Shown: positions 41,344 through 53,231 of the stretch, piece after piece
Layout of the letters: each line of letters starts with the position of its first letter
How positions within the stretch are numbered: the stretch's first letter is position 1
NCBI RefSeq assembly: GCF_014201335.1
Contig: NZ_JACHEB010000003.1
Location: 434,001-498,000 of the forward strand
From: Tunturiibacter gelidiferens
GTDB taxonomy: Bacteria; Acidobacteriota; Terriglobia; Terriglobales; Acidobacteriaceae
Direction: 5' to 3'
DNA: 64,000 bases
The notes under the pieces: model-generated
The model's input: only the letters and a program-made list of their open reading frames with translations
Told to the model about the DNA's origin: nothing
Database searches by the model: none
Program-made: the position numbers and the translations under genes

Positions 41344-41922
41344 ATGCTGGGACGGTTTCGGCAGGGCGTGGGGTTGGCGGCGGTGGGAGTGGTTCTGATG
41401 GTGGGGCAGGGGTGTAAGAAGAAGCCGGTGCCTGCGGTCGTGCAACCTGTGGTGCGTGCAGCGCCGCGGCCTGCACCGGTGGATTTTCCTGATGATCCTC
41501 CGACGCAATTGAATGTTGATCAGCCTGTGCATCATGCGGGGCATCGGGTTGCTCCTCCTCCGCCGGTTATGCCGGCTCCGAGGCCGTTGGTTGATCCAAA
41601 TGCGCTGGCGGAGGCGCAGAGACAAAGAGATGCGACGCTGTTTCAGCAGCAGCAGGCGGCCTCTCAAAGGCAGCAGCAGGAGTTGAACGGGGTGGTGCAG
41701 CGGAGTCAGAAGCTTCAGCAGGAACAGCAGGCTGAGCCGCGAATTCAGGATCTTCCCGAGGTGCCGATTACGCAGCCGGTTGTGCCGGGGCAGGAGCCTC
41801 CGCGGATTCAAGATAATCCGAACATGCCGCAGCCGCAGCAGGCTGAGCCTGCACCGATGGATGGGAACTCTGAGCAGCAGACTGATCCTGCGCAACAGGG
41901 TCAGTCGCCACAAAACTTCTAG
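41344..41922 (+). CDS. Pro/Gln-rich lipoprotein
   Basis: 192 residues. Lipoprotein signal with cleavage before Cys in VLMVGQGCKKK (about residue 24). The mature part is Pro/Gln-rich and disordered, with a helical Gln-rich stretch (about 80-130, AEAQRQRDATLFQQQQAASQRQQQEL). No domain is recognised. The overall style resembles the lipoprotein at 46731-47291. It may be a periplasmic linker or structural protein. Confidence 0.75.
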   Translation: MLGRFRQGVGLAAVGVVLMVGQGCKKKPVPAVVQPVVRAAPRPAPVDFPDDPPTQLNVDQPVHHAGHRVAPPPPVMPAPRPLVDPNALAEAQRQRDATLFQQQQAASQRQQQELNGVVQRSQKLQQEQQAEPRIQDLPEVPITQPVVPGQEPPRIQDNPNMPQPQQAEPAPMDGNSEQQTDPAQQGQSPQNF

Positions 41923-41932
41923 GTTGCTGGTT

Positions 41933-42616
41933 TTAGCGACTTGATATGAGCAGAATGTGGGCGGGTTCTGAGGGGGTGGCCGGGGAGATCTGGAACGATT
42001 GTTCGGGGGCTATGGAGACTACGGTGCCTGGTTCGATCGTTGTGGTGTGACCGTTCTGGGTGAGAGTTGTATTGGAGAAGGCCACCAGGACTGCGGGGGC
42101 CGATGTGGGCGGGATTGCGCAGGGGGTGGTGTCGACGCAGACGACGCGACGGACTGTGAGGTGCGGGGAGGAGAATTCGGTGGCATCGATGTTGTGGGTG
42201 AGGGTGGTGGGTGCGGGACCGCGGAATTCGACGATTTTGTCATCGAGGTGAGGGAGTTCGACGCGGAGGAAGTCTGAGGGGAGGTCGCTGAGATTTTCGA
42301 TGGCGTGCCGCTCGATGATGCCTGGGCCGATGCGGAAGGCTCCGAGGTGAGTTGGGGGACGGGTGACGGTGTCGGGTTTTGGTTCGTCGTGGATGATGTT
42401 TACGGGGCCGGAGTTGTTGAGGTAGACGAAGACGGTGGGGATCGCGGGGTGGTCGTGGACGGGGACTTTTTCGTGGGGGCCGTAGTGGACGCGGATGACT
42501 TTGAAGGTGTCGTTAGTGAGGATGGTGGTGTAGTTGGGGGGGAGGCTGGGGTTTTTCTGGGCGAGGGTTGTGAGAGGACTGGAGAGGAGTAGTAAGAGGG
42601 GGAGAAACTTGTTCAT
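41933..42616 (-). CDS. Secreted cupin-like protein
   Basis: 227 residues. Signal peptide 1-19 (ends TLAQ). Cupin-type beta strands are suggested by VIRVHYGPHEKVPVHDHPAIPTVFVYLN (metal-binding His residues in the first cupin motif) and a second half with VLVAFSNTTLTQNGHTTTIEPGTVVSIAPEQSF. It may be a bicupin. No enzyme activity can be assigned. It converges on the lipoprotein gene with a gap of 10 nt. Confidence 0.75.
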   Translation of the reverse strand: MNKFLPLLLLLSSPLTTLAQKNPSLPPNYTTILTNDTFKVIRVHYGPHEKVPVHDHPAIPTVFVYLNNSGPVNIIHDEPKPDTVTRPPTHLGAFRIGPGIIERHAIENLSDLPSDFLRVELPHLDDKIVEFRGPAPTTLTHNIDATEFSSPHLTVRRVVCVDTTPCAIPPTSAPAVLVAFSNTTLTQNGHTTTIEPGTVVSIAPEQSFQISPATPSEPAHILLISSR

Positions 42617-42676
42617 GCGGGGTTCCTGTGTGATTGCTTAGGGTGTCTGGGTGTTTTGAGGGGATTGCCGTGCTGG

Positions 42677-42770
42677 GGACAGCAGATCCCCTTCGGGGAT
42701 GACAACCAGAACGGCAAGTGCAAGTGCAAAAGCCACTGCAAGTGCAACTGCAACGCCGGTGGGTCAGTAA
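42677..42770. repeat. Dispersed hairpin element with CAA/GCAAGTG low complexity
   Basis: GGACAGCAGATCCCC then TTCGGGGATGACAAC, with hairpin ATCCCC-TTC-GGGGAT at 42686-42700. The core equals the hairpin blocks of the tandem repeat at 12851-13217. A GCAAGTGCAA-type low-complexity run follows to about 42760. Confidence 0.8.
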
Positions 42771-43090
42771 CGGGGGATGGTTGGGTCGATGGTGCGGGAC
42801 CAGGCGTCGATGCCTCCGGCGAGGGATTGGGCGTGCTCGAAACCCTGATTACGCAACCACATAGTGACGCTGAGGGAGCGGGCGCCGTGGTGGCAGAGGA
42901 CGACGATAGGGGCGTCGGGATCGAGTTCAGCGTGGGCGCGGGAGGGGATCTCGCCCATGGGAATGAGGACGGAGTTGGGGAGGCTGGCGGTTTGAAACTC
43001 CCAAGGCTCGCGGACGTCTAGCAAAAGGGGTGCGTTGGGCTGCTCGCGGAGTTTGGAGAAGGCTTCTGCGGTAATTTCGGGCTCTAACAT
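42764..43090 (-). CDS. Rhodanese-domain protein
   Basis: The ATG at 43090 (MLEPEITAEAFSKLREQ) gives 108 residues, the usual single-domain size; a frame from 43216 adds 42 residues of doubtful value. The domain shows PLLLDVREPWEFQTASLPNSVLIPMGEIP, the active-site loop VVLCHHGARS with the catalytic Cys, and QSLAGGIDAWS. It transfers sulfane sulfur, as in thiosulfate:cyanide sulfurtransferases. AAGGATATCCTT, a perfect palindrome, lies at 43097-43108 just before the start. Confidence 0.9.
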   Translation of the reverse strand: MLEPEITAEAFSKLREQPNAPLLLDVREPWEFQTASLPNSVLIPMGEIPSRAHAELDPDAPIVVLCHHGARSLSVTMWLRNQGFEHAQSLAGGIDAWSRTIDPTIPRY

Positions 43091-43252
43091 GATTTCAAGG
43101 ATATCCTTATAGATGGCATGAGGCACAGGGGCCGGACGGGTCTTTGGTGACGATTGGCTAGTTTCGGCTGTTGAATGGAGCGAGTCCGGTTGGGAATATT
43201 GTTGAGCAGGGTCCATTCCGGTTGGTAAGCTTGTCGTTTTAATTGGGTATTG

Positions 43253-44755
43253 ATGACTGCCTTGGTAGGTTTTCCTGGGTTCCTGATTTCATTGGGGTTG
43301 GAGAGTGTGTTGGAAAAGGTTTTGATTGTTGAAGATGAGGTTCACGCGCGGAGTGGCCTTACAGAGCTGATTGAAAGCTGGGGCTACAGGGCGGAGTGTG
43401 CCGCCGATGGCATGGAGGGTCTGGAGAAGGCTGTCTCCTGGGCTCCCGCGATTGTTGTGACTGATCTGAAGATGCCGCGGATGGACGGCATGGAGTTGCT
43501 GAACCGGATTGGCGAGTTGCCGCAGCGGATGGCGGTGGTGATGCTGACGGCGCAGGGTTCGATTGAGTCGGCCGTCGATGCGATGCGGATGGGGGCGTAC
43601 GACTACATTCCCAAGCCGGTGGACCCGGTTCGGCTGAAGACGATTCTGCATAATGCGAGCCGACAACGTGAGGCGGACGCTGAGATGGAGGCGGAGGGGC
43701 GGCAGCAGCGGGATACAGGCGTGCTGGGGCCGATGGTGGGCTCGTCACCGCAAATGGTGGACATCTTCTCGATGATCGAGAGGATTGCGCCGTCGAATGT
43801 GTCGGTATTGGTGACCGGCGAGAGCGGGACTGGAAAAGAGCTGGTGGCGCGGGCGCTGCATGACCTGAGTGCGCGGAGGCTGAAGCCGTTTGTGGCGGTG
43901 AACTGCGCGGCGATTCCGGAGACGTTGATCGAGAGCGAGATCTTCGGGCATGAGAAAGGCGCGTTTACGGGCGCGCTCGAGCGACGTGCAGGGTGCTTTG
44001 AGCTGGCAGAAGAGGGAACGCTGCTGCTCGATGAGATTGGCGAGATGCCGATGGCGACGCAGGCGAAGTTGTTGCGCGTGCTGGAGGATCGGAAGCTGCG
44101 AAGACTGGGCAGCAAGATCGAGACGCCGGTAGATGTACGAGTGGTGGCAGCGACGAATAAAGATCCTGAGAAGGCAGTTGCGAACGGAGACCTGCGTGGT
44201 GATCTGTATTACCGGCTGAATGTTTTCAATATCCAGATGCCTCCGCTGCGTGATCATTTGATGGACGTTTCCGCGATTGCGGAGAGGATGATCGAGGATA
44301 TGAACCAGCGACACCATTGCACGGTGGCTGGGCTGAAGGATTCGCTGATGATTCGGCTGGAGGGATACCAATGGCCGGGCAATGTGCGGGAGCTGCGGAA
44401 TACGATTGAGCGCGCGGTGATTCTTGCGGGCTCGGGGATGCTTGGGATTGAGCATCTGCCTCCGCACTTTGGGGAGCCGGGGTTCGCTCCGCCTCCGAAT
44501 AGAGTTGGCGGAGTGGAGAGCGTTTTGGTTTCGCAAGCGGCGCCGTATGAGGATGGGCAGCGACGTTTGGACGAGTCGAACTCGGTGCGGGTTGAGGTGG
44601 GGACTACGGTGGATGAAGCGGAACGACAGCTGATTCTGAAGACGCTGGTGGCGACGCATAACAATAAGACCAAAGCCGCGGAGATTCTCGGGATCAGTTC
44701 GAAGACCTTACAGAATAAGCTGAAGGAGTATTCGAACGCTGCAGTGACGGAGTAA
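43253..44755 (+). CDS. NtrC family sigma-54-dependent response regulator
   Basis: About 500 residues. The start is uncertain: ATG at 43253, or TTG at 43310 after GGAG, giving MEKVLIVEDE. Receiver domain with VLIVEDEVHARSGL, TDLKMPRMDGMEL and IPKPVDP. AAA+ domain with Walker A GESGTGKE, the sigma-54 contact loop FGHEKGAFTGA and Walker B GTLLLDEIGEM. The C-terminal Fis-type helix-turn-helix is NNKTKAAEILGISSKTLQNKL. It activates sigma-54 promoters when phosphorylated. The cognate kinase starts 2 nt after its stop. It is a candidate activator of the sigma-54 promoter at fliD. Confidence 0.95.
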   Translation: MTALVGFPGFLISLGLESVLEKVLIVEDEVHARSGLTELIESWGYRAECAADGMEGLEKAVSWAPAIVVTDLKMPRMDGMELLNRIGELPQRMAVVMLTAQGSIESAVDAMRMGAYDYIPKPVDPVRLKTILHNASRQREADAEMEAEGRQQRDTGVLGPMVGSSPQMVDIFSMIERIAPSNVSVLVTGESGTGKELVARALHDLSARRLKPFVAVNCAAIPETLIESEIFGHEKGAFTGALERRAGCFELAEEGTLLLDEIGEMPMATQAKLLRVLEDRKLRRLGSKIETPVDVRVVAATNKDPEKAVANGDLRGDLYYRLNVFNIQMPPLRDHLMDVSAIAERMIEDMNQRHHCTVAGLKDSLMIRLEGYQWPGNVRELRNTIERAVILAGSGMLGIEHLPPHFGEPGFAPPPNRVGGVESVLVSQAAPYEDGQRRLDESNSVRVEVGTTVDEAERQLILKTLVATHNNKTKAAEILGISSKTLQNKLKEYSNAAVTE

Positions 44756-44757
44756 CG

Positions 44758-46713
44758 ATGCGGCTGAAGACGAAGCTCGTGCTTGCGGCGACGGCGTTGA
44801 CGTTTGCGATCGTGCTGGTGTTGTCGGCACTGTTCCTAAGCGAGTTGCTGCGGCAGAGGATCGAACAGACGGCGTCGGCGAACGATACGCTGTCGCGCGA
44901 GGTTCTGTTGGTGACGCGGTTGGTGGTGGAGGCAGGTCTGAAGGCGAACCCGCCTGTAGATCGAAGCGATGAGGCGTTGCATGCCGCAGTTGTGAACGCG
45001 TTGAGGACTCGGCCGGCGCTGGCTGATGTGATGAACGCGATTGTGCGCTACTCGCCTACGGTGCAGGACGTGAGCGTGACGGATGCACATGGGATGACGT
45101 TGTTGAGTACCGATCCGGATGCGGTGGACCAGCCGGCAGTGTTCCGGTTCAGTCTGGAGAGCGTGCAGAATGGTCCGCTCCAACGGCAGATGAGAGTTCT
45201 CTTTGGCAAGCCGCGAGTTTTGGACGTTTCGCAGTCACTGGAACGGAATGGGTTTCCATTTCTGGTGGTGCATATGGGAGTGCGGTCGACGTTTTTGAGG
45301 AACTCATACGAGCCATGGCTGCTGGATGCGCTGATCTTTGCGGCGCTGGCGGCGCTGGCGGCGATGTTGTCGGCGGGGCTACTGGCGAATGTGGCGCTGC
45401 GTCCACTGGAGGCTATCAGTGCGCGGCTGGAGATGTTGTCGCGGGCTGCAGGAGCGATTCCGGAGCGATTGGCGGAGAGCCGCGGTACGAGGACCGATGA
45501 GGTGGTTCGGGTGACGCGGACGCTGGACCGGCTGGGCGAGCAGATGCGCACGCAGGAGGCCGGCTACACGGCGCTGCAGGCGAATTTGAACCAGATGCTG
45601 GATACGCTGCGCGATGGCGTGTTGCTGTTTACGGCGGACCGCCGCGCGGTGATGGTGTCGGATGCGGTGGCTTACTTTCTGGGAGCGCCGTTGAACGAAG
45701 ATCACGAAAAGCTGGTGGGGATGCGGCTGGAAGAGATCTTTGCGCCGGATAGTGTGCTGGGAGAGGCGGTGTTGGAGGCGTTCGAGGGAGGCCAGGTGAG
45801 TGCGCAGGTGATCACGCTGGAGGACGGGCGGCAGGTGCAATTCTCGCTGGATCGGATCGACGATGGGTTGAGTGGGGCGGGGAATGTGACGACGCTGTTG
45901 ACGCTGCGGGATATGGAGTCGGTGGCACAACTGGGGCAGGAGATTGAGGTGGCGAGGAGGCTGGCTGCGATTGGGAGGCTGACGGCTGGGGTGGGACACG
46001 AGGTCAAGAATCCGATCAACGCGATGGTGCTGCATTTGGAACTGCTGCGCGGAAAGCTGGCGCCGGGTGGAGTTGAGGCGCTTGGCGGGGCGCAGCGGCA
46101 TGTGGAGATTCTGGCGGGAGAGATGCAGCGGCTGGACAGGGTGGTGCAGACGCTGGCGGACTTTTCGCGGCCGATGGAACTGCATCTGCGGGAGCACGAT
46201 CTGCGGCAGGTGGTGGGGATTGTGATGGAGCTGACGGCGGCCGAGATGCAGGAGAATCAGGTGGTCGTGGTGGTCAATGCTCCGAAAGAGCCGTTGATGG
46301 TGCGGGTGGATGCGCAACTGATGCAGCAGGCGCTGTTAAACCTGCTGTTGAACGGGATGCAGGCAATGCCGGATGGCGGAGCGATGGTAGTGCGGTTGCG
46401 ACGGGATCATCAATTTGCTGTTGTGGAAGTAATTGACGAAGGAGTAGGTATACCGCCGGAGCTATTACCGCGTATCTTCGAACTGTACTTCACGACAAAA
46501 CCGAAGGGCAGCGGAATCGGTTTGGCGATGACGTACAGAATTTTGCAGTTACATGGCGGAGCGATGGAGGTAAGATCCAATGCCGATCCCAATTCGGTCG
46601 AGCGAGGGACTACTTTTACGTTTCGACTGCCGATAGCGGCAGGAACGGCCACGGAGAGCAGAAAGGCCGCCGCAGCTGGAGCAGTTCACAAAGAGTTAGA
46701 GGAACGGGTTTGA
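44758..46713 (+). CDS. NtrB/ZraS-type sensor histidine kinase
   Basis: 651 residues. Two membrane segments (about 7-29 and 186-210) enclose a periplasmic sensor region of about 155 residues. Then come a HAMP-like linker (about 211-265), a PAS-like domain (about 280-385), HisKA with the phospho-acceptor His in TAGVGHEVKNPINAM, and HATPase with N box LLNLLLNGMQAM, G1 VIDEGVGIPP and G2 KGSGIGLAMTYRI. It is the partner of the adjacent sigma-54 activator. The signal is unknown. The next gene overlaps or abuts its stop codon. Confidence 0.94.
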   Translation: MRLKTKLVLAATALTFAIVLVLSALFLSELLRQRIEQTASANDTLSREVLLVTRLVVEAGLKANPPVDRSDEALHAAVVNALRTRPALADVMNAIVRYSPTVQDVSVTDAHGMTLLSTDPDAVDQPAVFRFSLESVQNGPLQRQMRVLFGKPRVLDVSQSLERNGFPFLVVHMGVRSTFLRNSYEPWLLDALIFAALAALAAMLSAGLLANVALRPLEAISARLEMLSRAAGAIPERLAESRGTRTDEVVRVTRTLDRLGEQMRTQEAGYTALQANLNQMLDTLRDGVLLFTADRRAVMVSDAVAYFLGAPLNEDHEKLVGMRLEEIFAPDSVLGEAVLEAFEGGQVSAQVITLEDGRQVQFSLDRIDDGLSGAGNVTTLLTLRDMESVAQLGQEIEVARRLAAIGRLTAGVGHEVKNPINAMVLHLELLRGKLAPGGVEALGGAQRHVEILAGEMQRLDRVVQTLADFSRPMELHLREHDLRQVVGIVMELTAAEMQENQVVVVVNAPKEPLMVRVDAQLMQQALLNLLLNGMQAMPDGGAMVVRLRRDHQFAVVEVIDEGVGIPPELLPRIFELYFTTKPKGSGIGLAMTYRILQLHGGAMEVRSNADPNSVERGTTFTFRLPIAAGTATESRKAAAAGAVHKELEERV

Positions 46714-46730
46714 AGGGTACGAGCAACATT

Positions 46731-47291
46731 ATGCAGAAGATCGCATGGACGACTCTCTGGTTTGGTTTGACGATAGGGCTGGCAGGATGCCGGCATAAAC
46801 CGCAGCTCGCTCCATTGCCGCCGGTGATGGCTCCGGTGGCGCTTGAGGAGATTCCGGAGCCGGACAATCTCCCGATGGTGGAGGCTCCTCCGGAGAATCT
46901 GCCGCCGGTGCCGGTTTCGACTGAGGCGGGAAAGCCGAAGAGGAAGAAGAAGCAGCCGCCGAAGGTTGTGGTGCCCGCTGAATCGGTGGCTGACGCGCAG
47001 GTGGCGAACGCCGCTGCTGGTCCGCCGACACCGGACGCTGCGGTCGGTGCGTTGACGGCGGGCGGCGAGACGAATCCGCAGACCAAACAGGAGGCGGAAG
47101 ATCTGATTGTCTCGATTGATAAGAGGCTGAATGCGCTGCCGGCACAGAAGATTGAGGAGCAGAAGGCCCAGGTGAGTAAGGTGCGGAACTTCTGGAAGGA
47201 TGCGCAGGAGGCTCTGAAGTCTGGCGATGCCGAGGGGGCTAAGACGCTGGCGACGAAGGCTAAGTTGTTGCTCGATGATCTGGAGAAGTAA
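46731..47291 (+). CDS. Lipoprotein downstream of the two-component pair
   Basis: Start at the ATG at 46731; a TTG at 46710, overlapping the kinase stop and preceded by GAGGAA, is also possible. About 186 residues. Lipobox LAGC (IGLAGCRHK). A Pro-rich segment (about 25-70) with the basic patch KPKRKKKQPPK precedes a helical C-terminal part (about 115-186, EAEDLIVSIDKRLNALPAQKIEEQKAQVSKV). No family name is known. Its position suggests it is made together with the NtrC/NtrB pair and could be part of the sensed envelope process. Confidence 0.75.
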   Translation: MQKIAWTTLWFGLTIGLAGCRHKPQLAPLPPVMAPVALEEIPEPDNLPMVEAPPENLPPVPVSTEAGKPKRKKKQPPKVVVPAESVADAQVANAAAGPPTPDAAVGALTAGGETNPQTKQEAEDLIVSIDKRLNALPAQKIEEQKAQVSKVRNFWKDAQEALKSGDAEGAKTLATKAKLLLDDLEK

Positions 47292-47440
47292 GGGATAGTC
47301 GTTGTTCCACTAACAAATTTGTGAATCTCGCGCTTCGCGATCTACCTGTTATCAAAGGGTTGCGAGCTGGCGCATCCTGAGCGATGGGCGTAGTCGCTGC
47401 GCTTCGAACAGAGGCGGTGCTGGCACAGTGCGGCGAGGAC

Positions 47441-47446
47441 TATAAT
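47441..47446 (+). promoter_or_regulatory. Consensus -10 box before the cupredoxin gene
   Basis: TATAAT at 47441-47446, 54 nt before the ATG at 47501. The -35 is weak (CTGGCA-like). AGAGG at 47491-47495 is the likely ribosome site. Confidence 0.5.
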
Positions 47447-47500
47447 TCCGGCGGGCTCCGGGCCTGCTCCCCCAAAAATCTATGTTTTCAAGAGGCGATC

Positions 47501-48505
47501 ATGAAATCGAGGATCTCGATGTTTGTATCCGTGGCGGCGCTGTCGGCGCTGTCGTGTTGTATCCCGCGTAGCGTTTATGCCCAAAAAAACTGGAAAGCTG
47601 GCCTGGGGGCTCAAAGCAAGGATATGAGCAAACTGGCTATCGCTTTTCTTCCCAACGAGCTCTGGATCCACGAGGGCGACAACATTACGTGGACCTCCGC
47701 CAGCGGCGAGATTCATACGGTGTCATTCCTGATCGCCGGTCAGGCGTATACCGATTTCATGACGGGATGTCCGGGGTTCTCGCCCAGTGGAACGAGTTTT
47801 GACGGCTCCAAGTGCGTGAGCGCGCCTCCGTTAACGACGGGGCAAAGTTTTACCGTGAGCTTCCCTAAACCTGGCAACTATAGCCTTGTCTGTCTGGTCC
47901 ATCCGCACATGACTGGAGTCATACATGTTCTCGCCGCGTCGGCGACTCTACCGCACGATCAGGCCTTCTATGACGCGCAGGGGGCGGACCAGCGGAGGAG
48001 TCTGCTCGCCGATACAGACAGGCAGAGGGACATGGATGACATGCTCTCCGCGCACGTGCTGGCAAACAAGAACGGCGTGACTGCGGGTATTGGAGAGATG
48101 AACGTGACCGGCGCTGGATTCGAGTCGCTTTCTGTTGTGCGTTTTTTGAAGGGAACGATTGAAATCCATAAGGGAGACACGATTGAGTGGACTAATTTAG
48201 ACCCGGCGTTGCCGCATACGATCACCTTCGGAATGGAGCCGGCGAATCCCATTCCTCCGTCCGGCAACGTGCCCCTGACCCTGGATGCAGATGGCGTATT
48301 GCATGCCACGATTAATTCGAAGGGGGACAACGTACATTCGGGCCTTATTCTCGCGTCGCCGGAAAACCAGGTTGGCGTGCCACAGTCTCCTCCGGGCAAT
48401 ACGCGTTTTCGCATTACCTTTACGGAGGCGGGGACGTACAACTACATATGCGCGTTGCATGATGAGCTTGGCATGGTTGGCAAGGTAATTGTCACGCCTT
48501 ATTAG
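47501..48505 (+). CDS. Secreted two-domain cupredoxin (plastocyanin-like)
   Basis: Start at the ATG at 47501 (MKSRISMFVSVAAL), with AGAGG upstream. 334 residues, signal peptide about 1-28. Domain 1 has IHEGDNITWTSASGEIHTVSFL and the copper loop YSLVCLVHPHMTGVI (Cys, His, Met). Domain 2 has IHKGDTIEWTNLDPALPHTITFG and YNYICALHDELGMVGKV (Cys, His, Met). Both domains thus keep the His...Cys-His-Met type-1 copper ligands. It is probably a periplasmic electron carrier or copper-binding protein. Confidence 0.9.
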   Translation: MKSRISMFVSVAALSALSCCIPRSVYAQKNWKAGLGAQSKDMSKLAIAFLPNELWIHEGDNITWTSASGEIHTVSFLIAGQAYTDFMTGCPGFSPSGTSFDGSKCVSAPPLTTGQSFTVSFPKPGNYSLVCLVHPHMTGVIHVLAASATLPHDQAFYDAQGADQRRSLLADTDRQRDMDDMLSAHVLANKNGVTAGIGEMNVTGAGFESLSVVRFLKGTIEIHKGDTIEWTNLDPALPHTITFGMEPANPIPPSGNVPLTLDADGVLHATINSKGDNVHSGLILASPENQVGVPQSPPGNTRFRITFTEAGTYNYICALHDELGMVGKVIVTPY

Positions 48506-48621
48506 CGGATGGGAAGGGGCGGCACCGATCGGCGTCGCCTCTTATCATGCGAGGTTGTTGCAAAGAGCCGCTCTGGGCGATGCGTGGCATTCTTGTTTGT
48601 AGCGACGGAACTGCTGCAGAT

Positions 48622-51672
<3,051 letters not shown>

Positions 51673-51787
51673 AACGATATCCTTCGGGGCGTATTTTGTC
51701 CCAAATACTAGTGTAAATGGTGCGGGAGGGTGGCGGGCTAACGGCTTCGCTGGCCGTTATTTACGCGGGAGAGAGTCGGGGCGCTGT

Positions 51788-52342
51788 TTAGGATTTCGAG
51801 CGCACGTAGACTGGGTCGCGTTTGAGGTAGGCAAAGCGGTATTTGGCGTCTTGTCCTGAGGGCGCGCAGAGGTGTCCGGCGAAAGGGGCGCGGAGGACGT
51901 TGGTGCCGATGGAGATTGCTACGAAGGCCGGGGAGAAGCACTGGCTGTTGTCGTAGACCTCGCCCGAGACCCAGTGGAGCTCGCCGGTGGCTTCGGCGTT
52001 TGCAGGGACGGCTACCGGGAGGATGACAGGGCCGGGGTGCATTCCGGGTGGGGTTTCGAGGGAGATGGGAAGTTTGGTGTGCGAATCGTCTTCGAAGACG
52101 AGCGCGGGGCTACCGGAGACGGTGCAGGTCTGGGAGCCGATGTTGCGCAGGACCAGGAGCGTGCCGGATTGCGACATGCCGTCGAAGTTGCCGCCTTCGC
52201 TGTCGAAGGAGAGAGAAAGCTGCGCGGCAGTGCATGCCAGCAGGGTTGACGCGGATTGCAGAGGGGTCGCGCTCGCTGATGAGGCGAGGACGAGCACCAC
52301 TGCGACTACTACATAGACCGCGTTCGAGGCTGGTTTGGTCAC
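51788..52342 (-). CDS. Secreted DUF4232 protein
   Basis: 184 residues. Signal or membrane segment 8-28. The DUF4232 pattern follows: CTAAQLSLSFDSEGGNFDGMSQSGTLLVLRNIGSQTCTVSGSPALVFEDD, and a late Cys pair (NSQCFSP and GHLCAPSG). The domain is common in exported proteins of Actinobacteria and Acidobacteria and has no known role. It stands between secA (same strand) and a divergent membrane protein gene. Confidence 0.8.
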   Translation of the reverse strand: MTKPASNAVYVVVAVVLVLASSASATPLQSASTLLACTAAQLSLSFDSEGGNFDGMSQSGTLLVLRNIGSQTCTVSGSPALVFEDDSHTKLPISLETPPGMHPGPVILPVAVPANAEATGELHWVSGEVYDNSQCFSPAFVAISIGTNVLRAPFAGHLCAPSGQDAKYRFAYLKRDPVYVRSKS

Positions 52343-52458
52343 TGGGAGAATTTTAGTCTTTCTTTGCTGATCTGTTGAGATGTTTTCGCAATGGTGAGAG
52401 GCGGGGCACGATGTAAGCTGGCTTGTCAGTGCGGGTTTCCGGTCAGGTGGAGCTTCTA

Positions 52459-53226
52459 ATGCTGAATTACATGCAGAGTGGCGTGCTGGTGGTTGTGGCG
52501 ATGCTGGTGTCGGTGTTCATGGTGCTGGTGCTTAATTGGGTGTGGCCGATTCCGAATCGCAAGTTGATCAATGATGTGACGGGATGGCAGCTGGGGATTC
52601 TGGGAACGACGTATGGCGTGATTCTTGGCTTCATGCTGTACACGGTGTGGATTGATTTTCGCGCGGCGGAGATCAATGCGTCGCGGGAGGCTAGCTCGGT
52701 ATTGACGGTGACTCGGATCGCGTCGGCACTGCCGGTTGAGGCACGAGAGGAGTTTCGGACGCTGGGTATAAAGTATGCCGATGCAGTGGTGAACCAGGAG
52801 TGGCCGGCGATGCAGCATCAGGAGGAGAGCAGCGCTGGAGAGATGATCGAGGTGGATATGTGGAGGCTGCTTGCGGCGGTGAAGGACCAAGCCGGCTCGG
52901 CGAACAGCGTGGACCATTTGACCCAGGTGCTGAGTGATCTTTCGGAGAGACGAGGCCTGCGGGAGGAGCAGCTTCGTGTAAGGCTGCCGGTTGTGTTGTG
53001 GATTTTGCTGTTGGCGGGCGGTGGAGCGACTGTGCTGTCTTCGTGCGTGCTGGGGAACGACAATAAGTGGCTGCACTATTGCCAGGTGCTGGCGCTGACG
53101 TTTGTGGTGGCGGTGACGCTAACGGCGATTGCGGATTTGGCGAGGCCGTTTGAGGGCGCGGTGTCGGTGAGCCCGATTGCATTTGAGCGTGTGGAGAAGA
53201 TGATGCAGTCGGATGCGGGGCATTAG
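52459..53226 (+). CDS. DUF4239 membrane protein
   Basis: Start at the ATG at 52459 (MLNYMQSGVLVVVAMLVSVFM), with GGAG 7 nt upstream. 255 residues. Two N-terminal membrane segments (about 7-28 and 45-68) surround NDVTGWQLGILGTTYGVILGFMLYTVW. Two further ones (about 175-195 and 205-225) follow a soluble middle part. The layout matches DUF4239, distantly similar to bestrophin channels. Function is unknown. Confidence 0.85.
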   Translation: MLNYMQSGVLVVVAMLVSVFMVLVLNWVWPIPNRKLINDVTGWQLGILGTTYGVILGFMLYTVWIDFRAAEINASREASSVLTVTRIASALPVEAREEFRTLGIKYADAVVNQEWPAMQHQEESSAGEMIEVDMWRLLAAVKDQAGSANSVDHLTQVLSDLSERRGLREEQLRVRLPVVLWILLLAGGGATVLSSCVLGNDNKWLHYCQVLALTFVVAVTLTAIADLARPFEGAVSVSPIAFERVEKMMQSDAGH

Positions 53227-53231
53227 CCGGG

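Noticed and set aside
47424..47440. TGGCACA-N4-GGCG as a sigma-54 promoter before the cupredoxin gene
   Set aside because: The -12 GC is shifted by one base and TATAAT lies directly downstream, so a sigma-70 promoter is the simpler reading.
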